From Anaeromyces robustus (lineage: Eukaryota; Neocallimastigomycota; Neocallimastigomycetes; Neocallimastigales; Neocallimastigaceae): a DNA stretch of 64,000 bases. The position numbers and the translations under genes were made by a program. This document shows, piece after piece, positions 56,554-64,000 of the stretch; position 1 is the first letter of the stretch; each line of letters begins with the position of its first letter. The notes under the pieces are model-generated. The model was not told where the DNA came from and made no database searches. It saw nothing but the letters and a program-made list of their open reading frames with translations. The DNA lies in contig MCFG01000098.1 in the NCBI GenBank assembly GCA_002104895.1, positions 81,001 to 145,000 on the forward strand. Direction: 5' to 3'.

Positions 56554-59500
56554 TTTCTTTTTTTTCTTTTTTTTTTTTTTTTTAATATTACTAATATTTA
56601 TAGTATTAATAAGTAAATATAGAAACAATATTTTAATTAAATGAAATCTTTTTTTTTTTAATAATTTAAAAAACAACTGCAAATATTAATGAAGTAATTT
56701 AAGTGAAATGTAAATTTCATTTATTATTGTTCTTTATTTAAAATATTAAATATTACATATTTTTCAGTTTTGTAGATTCTTTTTTTAAAAAAAGATATTA
56801 ATTTATGATATCGTGATTGGATAAATATTTATATAATATAATTTTTTTTAAAAAAATTTTCAAGTTTTTTATTTTAATTTTTTTTTTTTTTTTTTAATTT
56901 TAAAATTTTAATTAGTTAAATAATAAATTTAATAAACTAAAATATAAAAAAATATGGAATGATAGACTAATTTCCTAAAAAAAAAAAAAAAAAAATAATA
57001 TTACATAATATCATATGAATTATGAATAAAATAAATTTTGAAATTTTATTTCAAATAATGTATAAAAACAAAAAACAACAATTTAAAGAAATAACACAAG
57101 ACAAAAATGTAATATATAAATGAAATAAAAAAAAAAAAAACTAATTATTTATTATAATATAAATAAAATATTTTTATATATCTATACATAAAAATTGTAT
57201 ATTTAATAACAAATAATAAAATAAAAATATTTAATATAAAAATAAAATACTAATTTCATTTCATCTCATTTCATAAAGAAACAAAAATAATTGATAAAAA
57301 GTAAATGTTAAATTTATTAGTAAAATAATGTAAGAATTTCAAATTTCATTTTAACAAATTTCATTTTAACTAATTTCAAATTACATTTTAATTAATTTCA
57401 AATTTTAATTATAAAAATATTTTTTTAAATAATTTAATAAGGAATAAACATAAACATTTTTTTTATTAGAAAACAAAGTAATATTTTTAATATTAATTAT
57501 TATTAGCTTTATTAAATTATATAATATATATTAGTATTGTGAAATACTATTTTATCACCCTTTTATAAATTACTTCCAATTACAAAATATCTTATTTACA
57601 TTTATCAATATATAAAATTAAAAAAAAAAAATTTTTTTATTATTAATATTAATATTAATATTAATTAATTAATATATTATAATAGTATAAATTAGTGGAT
57701 TATCCACAAAATGCTTAATGTAAATATTAAATTGATCTATGTCTTTTAATTATAAAATATTATTATTTTATATGATTTTCATGTGATTTAATCATTTTCT
57801 TATTCTATAAAATATTTGAAAGATAGGCCTGATTGGCTCTATGACATAATGTTTGTATTTATATATATAATTCGATATTATCTTTAAAATGATTGGTAAA
57901 ATATTTTATATATAGAAATTATTATATATATATTAAAAAAAAACTTAATGTTATAAAAACTATAACAATTTTGCTAATTGTTATTGTTACATTCATTGTG
58001 ACTGTACTATAATTTAAGCAGTTTTTTTTTTTTTTTTTTTAAAAGTTGAAATATTGAATGTAAATTGTTGTAATATTTGTTGTAACATTACCTAAAAATT
58101 TTTTTATTTTTATTTATATATTTTTATTTTTTTTTTACTTTTATTAAATCAAATAATTATTTTAAGATGCTTTAATATATAAATTATTAAGTTTATGTCA
58201 ATTTAAATAATGATATATATTTATAAAAGAATAAATATATATTACATCTCATTAAATAAATAATATTGTTAATTACAAAAAAACAAAATATTATACTTTT
58301 TCAATGATGATTATCTGAAGGAATACTTTATATATATATATTTTTTTTATTAAAAATTTTTATAATTATAAAAAAATAATTTTAATTATCATATAATTAA
58401 AAAATTAAATAATTTATATTTAAGATAAGAATAAAAGTTAACATATAAACCACACTTTTATGCTTGATATTATAAATGAATAAGCAGTAAAATGTATCAT
58501 TTTACTATTTATTATATAATATATATTTATTCATTTACATATTTATTTATTTATTTATTTATTATTATATTAATTATATATTTATTTGCTATATTATTTA
58601 TATATTTATTTATATATTTATTTTTATATTATTCATTCATTCACTTATTTATTTACTTATTCATTTATTTATTTACTTATTCATTAATTTATTTATTTAT
58701 TTATTTATTATTTATTTATTATTATTTATTTATTTATTATTTATTTCAATTATTTATTTATTTATTTCAATTATTTATTTATTTATTTATTAACATTTAT
58801 AACTATTATATGGAAAAAAAAAAGATTTTGTAATCATACATTATTGTCCAATCGTAGATCTTTATTATATATATCAATATAATTAGCCCTTAATTTATTT
58901 GATATTGAATGAATTGAAAAATTTTTAAAAGATAAATAAATAATATATTTTAAAGTATTAATTAAAATATATTATTTATTATACATATATTTAAAATAGA
59001 TTGTACATATAATTAAAGTAAATCAAAGATTATTATATATAATTGTTATCATTTATTATAGTATAAACAAATATATGATTATAATATAATAGAATTAATT
59101 AAATCAATTAACTAACAATTAAAAAAAATAAGAATTGATTTAAAAAAAAAAAAAAAAAAACAATTATTATAATAGAGAATTATTATAATTTATAAAATTA
59201 TCAAAAATTTATTATTAAATATTGTTATATATCCATATACAAAATTATTAATTATTAAATATAAATCTAACCTTTATCATCTATATAATTAATATAATTA
59301 TTATTCTTATTACAACAATCACCACTAAAAAAATTAATTCTATTTAGTATTTACCAAAAAAAAAAAAAAATTATAATTCATATTTAATATTATATATTTA
59401 TATTAATTATAGTAATAATAAATATTTTTTTTAATAATACTATTAATTTTTTTTTTACTTTAGTTTTGTTTTTTTTTTTAAAAAAATTTTCTTTAAAAAA

Positions 59501-60346
59501 AAAAAAGTAATTTGGTATTAAAGTAAGAATTTATAAAGAATATATTTTATTATTATAAAATATATATTATTCATTTTCTATAATTTTCTTTGTTCATTTA
59601 TCTGTTATTGTAAATTGTAAATAATAACAATAATAAAAATAAAAAAGAATAATAATAATAAATCAACATTCAAACAATAATGTTTACGATAATAATATTT
59701 ATATAATAAATTTATCCAATAAATGAATTGTGTGTAATAATAACCAAATATGAATCAATATTAATATATATATTTATTTGTTTATCTATTTAAATCGAGA
59801 AATCATTATGAAACATAAAACAATTAATAATAGTCAAACAAATATTTTAAATGTTTATCAAGAAATTATAATAAATAACAGTATTTATTATTCATAAATC
59901 ATAACTATTTAAAACAGATCATTAATAATCAAAATAAAAATGTAAAAGGAGGAAAATAAAAAATATTATATTTTTTTAAAAAAAAGAAAAAGAAAGAAAG
60001 AAAAATAAAAAATAAAGACATAAATTATTCTTTAGAAAACTATATAATCTCAATCATAAATATAAAAATAAATATAAATATATAAATATAAATATATAAA
60101 TATAAATTAATATCAATATTAATATAAAGAAATCTTTTATCTCATTAAAAAAAATATTTTATATTCAAAATGTTATTAATAATACTGGAAATGTTGGAAT
60201 ATTACCAATTATTATTCATAATAACTTATATATATAGATATCACTTTTATTTTTAATTATAAGAAAACAACAAAGAATAAATATTAAAATATATATTATT
60301 TTATTATTTTTTTAATAACTATTAATAATTAAATAATAAATAGAAA
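56554..60346. other. 3.8-kb gene-free region
   Basis: No exon seen. Includes T-rich leader DNA of ELP6, a (TTTA)n array at 58535-58796 and a somewhat more complex patch around 57820-58080 (AGGCCTGATTGGCTC and TTGTTACATTCATTGTGACTG) without an open frame. The last 150 bases are probably the promoter of the V-ATPase gene. Confidence 0.5.
58535..58796. repeat. (TTTA)n array with ATTCATTC interruptions
   Basis: About 260 bases. The apparent 113-residue plus-strand frame in it is pure microsatellite translation. Confidence 0.9.
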
Positions 60347-62161
60347 ATGTCAGAACAAATTATCGATTCCAAGGTTATTTCTTCCCACAATCTCTATTTA
60401 ACCGAAAAGGTTGAAAGTTTACTTCAAAATAAGATTTCCTGGGATGTAAGTTACTAATATAAATTATTAATTATTGTAAAAAATATATATATATATCCCA
60501 ATAATATATATTAATTTTTATATATTATTATAAAGTCAATTTCATCTGCTAATATCATTACTTCTGAACAAGCCTCAATCATCTCTAAGGGTGAACCAAC
60601 TCCAGAAGTATGTATCAAAATATTTAAAATTAAATTATATCAAATTTATATATATGTTTTATACAGGAATAAATTTATATATAATTTATTAATATATTAT
60701 ATTTTATCCTTTAACAATAAAAAAAAGTACATTGATGCTTTAATGAATGTTGCTGAAAATGTTTCCACTGTAGAAACTCTTCAACACACTTTAGCTTTAG
60801 TTGATGATGCTACCAGTAAGTAAAAATAAATGATATAAAATATATAATGTTAAATATGTTAAAAAAAAAACAAAAAAACAAAATGTAATAAATCATTATA
60901 AATAATTGTATAATAAAATTATTAAAAAAATATAGCTAAGAATGTTTCCTTACTTAACAATTTCGATGAAAAATACTTAAATACTCTTATTAAGTAAGTT
61001 TAAAAAAAAAATAATATGTATTAAATAGAATAATAGAATTTTAAATTAACAATTTTAAAAATTTAACAATGAAAAAAAAAAAAAGGTTATTATCTAAAGA
61101 TGATGAAACTATTCAATTACTTGCTGGTCGTATTATTGCTTCTAAGCTTAGCAATGTTTATCATGTTACTCCAGTTGATTACACTCCAGTTTTCCAATGG
61201 GTTACTAATCTTTTAGATTCCGAAAACATGGATGTTGTTGACCTTGCTTCTCAATACATTCAAGGATACTTAAGTGCCATTCCATTAAGAACTGAATTCT
61301 ACAGAAACTGTGATGGTGTTTCTAAGTAAGTTTTTTTTTTTTTTTTTTTTTAAAAAAAGATTTTATTATGTATAATATAATAATTATGAATATATGTATT
61401 TATATATATATATATAAAATATATAAAATATATAAAATATATAAAATAATAGGATTATAAACGTTTTAGTTAAGCGTTCTCCAAACTCTCAATTACAATA
61501 CCAACTTATCTTCTCTCTTTGGTTACTTACTTTCGAAGAATCTATTTGTGCCGAAATTAACAAAACTCACAACATTATTCCAGTTCTTATTGATATTGCT
61601 AAGAGTGCTATCAAGGAAAAGATTGTTCGTGTTGTACTTCAAGCCTTCAGAAACATGTTAGAAAAGGCTCCAGGAGCTAACATGATTCCAATGTTAGGTA
61701 ACAAAATGGTTCCATTCTGTGAAACTTTATTAGGTCGTAAATGGTCTGACAGTGAAATTACTGATGACTTAACTTACTTAAAGGAAGAACTTAGTAAGAA
61801 TATTCAAAAGTTAAGTACTTTCGATGAATACTCTACTGAAGTCTTCTCTGGTAAGCTTGAATGGTCTCCACCACACAAGTCTGAACAATTCTGGAAGAAC
61901 AATGCTGAAAGATTAAACGAAAACAATTACGAATTACTTAGAATCTTAACTCGTTTATTCAGTACCTCTACTGATCCAACTGTTCTTGCTGTTGCCTGTA
62001 ACGATTTAGGTCAATACGTTAAATACCACCCAGAAGGTAAGAAATTCATTCAAGATATTGGTGCTAAGCAACACATAATGGAATTAATGACTCACGAAGA
62101 TCCAGATGTTAGATACCAAGCTTTATGTGCCACCCAAAAATACATGCTCCACGCTTGGTAG
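60347..62161 (+). CDS. VMA13: V-type ATPase subunit H, 421 aa, 6 exons
   Basis: Regulatory V1 subunit of the vacuolar proton pump; in the family it activates the assembled pump and silences free V1. Exons: 60347-60445, 60536-60607, 60728-60815, 60936-60993, 61086-61325, 61453-62161; phases 0, 0, 1, 2, 2. The N-terminal domain of HEAT-like helices shows ISWDSISSANIITSEQASII, VETLQHTLALVDD, ETIQLLAGRIIASKL and DLASQYIQGYLSAIPLR. Then NVLVKRSPNSQLQYQLIFSL, WLLTFEESICAEI and IVRVVLQAFRNMLEKAP. The C-terminal domain shows FCETLLGRKWSDSEITDDL, EYSTEVFSGKLEWSPPHKSE, FWKNNAERLNENNYELLRIL, ACNDLGQYVKYHPEGKKFI and DPDVRYQALCATQKYMLHAW. Length is a little below yeast Vma13 (478). AAG-rich codons suggest high expression. 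The start context is AGAAAATG. Confidence 0.96.
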
Positions 62162-62216
62162 TAAGTAAAATAATAATATATATATAAAAGAAATATTTAT
62201 ATAATATATATATATA

Positions 62217-62251
62217 TTCATAAAAATAATATATTATATTATTTTTATGAA
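62217..62251. repeat. 16-bp hairpin after V-ATPase H stop
   Basis: TTCATAAAAATAATAT pairs with ATATTATTTTTATGAA across a 3-nt loop, 56 bases after the stop codon. A mainly A/T stem. Confidence 0.7.
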
Positions 62252-63206
62252 AATATAAATTTTTTTAAATAAAATTTACTCATTTACATTTTTTATATTT
62301 TATATATATTAAAAGATTGAAATAATAATATAAAATAAAACACTTTATAATATGTACAATTCATTAATTAATTTAAACATACAATAAAGCCAATAATATA
62401 AAAAAAAAGAATTTTTTTATTAAAAAAGCAAAAATCAGAAAAAAAAATTAAAAAAAAAAAAAAAAAATAAAATTAAATACATAATGAATAAAAATAAAAA
62501 TTAAATAATAATAATAACAATAAAAACAATAAATTAAACAAAGAAAATAATAATATTAAAAAAAAGAAAACAAAAAATAATGAAATACTATTATTTATTA
62601 TTTTATATTGTTTAACAAATAAATAATATTTTATATAAATATATTAGTATTTAATAAAATAATAATGCAACAATGAAAATAAAAAAAATTAAAAAAAAAA
62701 ATAATAAAATAAAATAATAATAAATATAAGGAATAATCATTCACTATTTAAGTTTAATTAAGACAGTAAAATGAGAGAAAATTTATTCTATAAAACAATA
62801 ATTAATATAATTTTATTAATGCCATTTATATTTATAAAATTATAAAAAATATATATATAAAAAAAAACTTGAAAAAAAAATCTAAAAAAACAAAAAAAAA
62901 TTAAAAAAAAGTATAGAATATTTTATAAAAGAAAATTTTAATAAATTAAAAAATTTTTAAAATTTTTTAAAATAATATAAAAAATTTAAAAATTAATAAT
63001 AAAAAATTAATAATAATATTAATAATAAATAATATAAAATTCCTTTTATTTTAATTTTTTTTTATATAATATATATATAAAAATGAAAAAAAAAATAATC
63101 ATTTTAATAATAATATAAATAAATAACAATAATATTTTATTATTATTTATATATGATTTATAATAATTTCATATTTCTAAACTTTTTGTTTTATTTTAAT
63201 TTTTCG

Positions 63207-63246
63207 TATTCTTCGTATAATATATATACATATTATACGAAGAATA
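63207..63246. repeat. 17-bp hairpin with CTTCGTATA arms
   Basis: TATTCTTCGTATAAT (63207-63221) pairs with ATTATACGAAGAATA (63232-63246), and two further base pairs leave a 6-nt loop. The arm contains CTTCGTATA, nine bases shared with a lox-type arm, but the spacing between the arms is 14 bases, not 8. Confidence 0.8.
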
Positions 63247-63390
63247 TTTAAAATTTTAATATTTAATATAATAATGGAAATGTTTAAATCATTTAATTAT
63301 AATATTATTTTTTAGTATTAATGGATTGATATATATGTAGGCAAATATTGTAGAAAATAATTAATAAATAAAATAAAATCTTTTTTTTTT

Positions 63391-63447
63391 TGTTGTTGTT
63401 GGTTGTTGTTGTTGGTTGTTGTTGTTGGTTGTTGTTGTTGGTTGTTA
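63391..63447. repeat. GGTTGTTGTTGTT minisatellite
   Basis: About four copies of a 13-nt unit. The unit length is not a multiple of three and no frame runs through it. It is among the few GC-bearing simple repeats in the window. Confidence 0.9.
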
Positions 63448-64000
63448 TTTAAGTAAAACGAAAAAAAAAATTTTTTAATAAAATAATAGAGGTAAATGTT
63501 TCATCAAGGTAAAATTGGGTTTAAAATAAAAAAGTAAATAATTTTATTGTTAAATAAAATAGAATTATATAATTAATGGTGTACAATCAATTTATTTAAA
63601 ATAAAATAAAAATAAAAATAAAAAAAATAATAAAAAAAAAAAAACTATTAATTTTCCTTTTATATATAGATTAAATTTATCTAAATCCATATAAATATAA
63701 ATTATTATTATGATATTTTAATTAAATAAAAATATGTCAAAAAAAAAAAAAAAAAAAGAATTTAAGTAACTTTCTTTTTTTTTTTTTTTTCAATTCATAG
63801 GTTCATTATTCTTAATATATAGTATAATATAAAAAATAAAATAAAAATAAAAATTAAATAAAAAGAAAGAGAAAAATACAACTTCTTTTTTTTTTTTTTA
63901 TATGTTTTTATTATTAAATTTTTATTTTGTTATATTTTATAACATTAAAATAAATAAATAATTAATTTTTATTACTATAATTCTTATTATTATAATTCTT

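Larger units (their letters stand above)
62162..64000. other. V-ATPase H 3' flank, no gene
   Basis: After the hairpin at 62217-62251 the region is A-rich filler to the window end. It holds the hairpin at 63207-63246 and a GGTTGTTGTTGTT minisatellite. No reading frame was supported. Confidence 0.5.

Noticed and set aside
56554-56682. N-terminal extension of ELP6 by 43 residues
   Set aside because: The extension is Lys/Ile/Leu simple sequence containing a Lys homopolymer; the family-like protein begins at MYIPIDS.
58492-58833. 113-codon Tyr/Leu/Ile-rich frame
   Set aside because: Pure (TTTA)n microsatellite translation.
63211-63242. True loxP site
   Set aside because: Only nine bases per arm agree and the spacer is 14 bases instead of 8.

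Overview
The window looks like nuclear DNA of an extremely AT-rich fungus, most likely an anaerobic gut fungus (Neocallimastigomycota). Reasons seen in the sequence: near-pure A/T intergenic DNA full of (AAAT)n, (AAT)n and homopolymer tracts; compact coding islands with short GT-AG introns (usually GTAAGT or GTAAAT donors); poly-asparagine proteins; a long ankyrin protein; and homocitrate synthase, the first enzyme of the fungal alpha-aminoadipate lysine pathway. The phylum call is inference. No tRNA, rRNA or CRISPR was seen.

Layout: 1-6.2 kb is gene-free with several perfect palindromes. 6.2-9.8 kb is transketolase (11 exons, +). 10.6-11.6 kb is a 5'-truncated, decayed LINE-type retrotransposon tail ending in poly(A). 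12.3-14.3 kb is an ankyrin-repeat gene (-) whose 3' end continues as a frameshifted relic; it lies between two ~55-nt direct repeats. 14.3-27.8 kb is a gene desert of microsatellites. 27.8-29.0 kb is an intronless homocitrate synthase gene (+). 30.2-33.0 kb is a 2.8-kb segment bounded by 33-nt inverted repeats; it holds a decayed secreted-protein gene and one copy of a 131-nt repeat whose partner lies just outside. 35.4-37.2 kb encodes a single-pass membrane protein with a cytoplasmic SH3-like domain (-). 37.2-44.0 kb is gene-free. 44.0-46.3 kb (-) encodes a protein with an HEIFH metallopeptidase-like motif and a possible WH1-like N-terminus; it is divergent from a TPR-like gene at 47.0-48.7 kb (+). 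50.6-55.1 kb encodes a 1414-residue Asn-rich protein (+), convergent with Elongator subunit ELP6 at 55.5-56.6 kb (-). 60.3-62.2 kb is V-ATPase subunit H (6 exons, +).

The genes do not form one pathway. Transketolase (pentose phosphate), homocitrate synthase (lysine), V-ATPase H (organelle acidification) and ELP6 (tRNA wobble-uridine modification) are housekeeping. The ankyrin, SH3-membrane, metallopeptidase-like and poly-Asn proteins are the lineage-specific part. Transketolase and V-ATPase H use many AAG, AAC, TTC and CAC codons, suggesting high expression, while the other genes drift towards A/T-ending codons. Gene models were assembled by hand from reading-frame continuity, intron phase and GT-AG junctions, so individual junctions are predictions.
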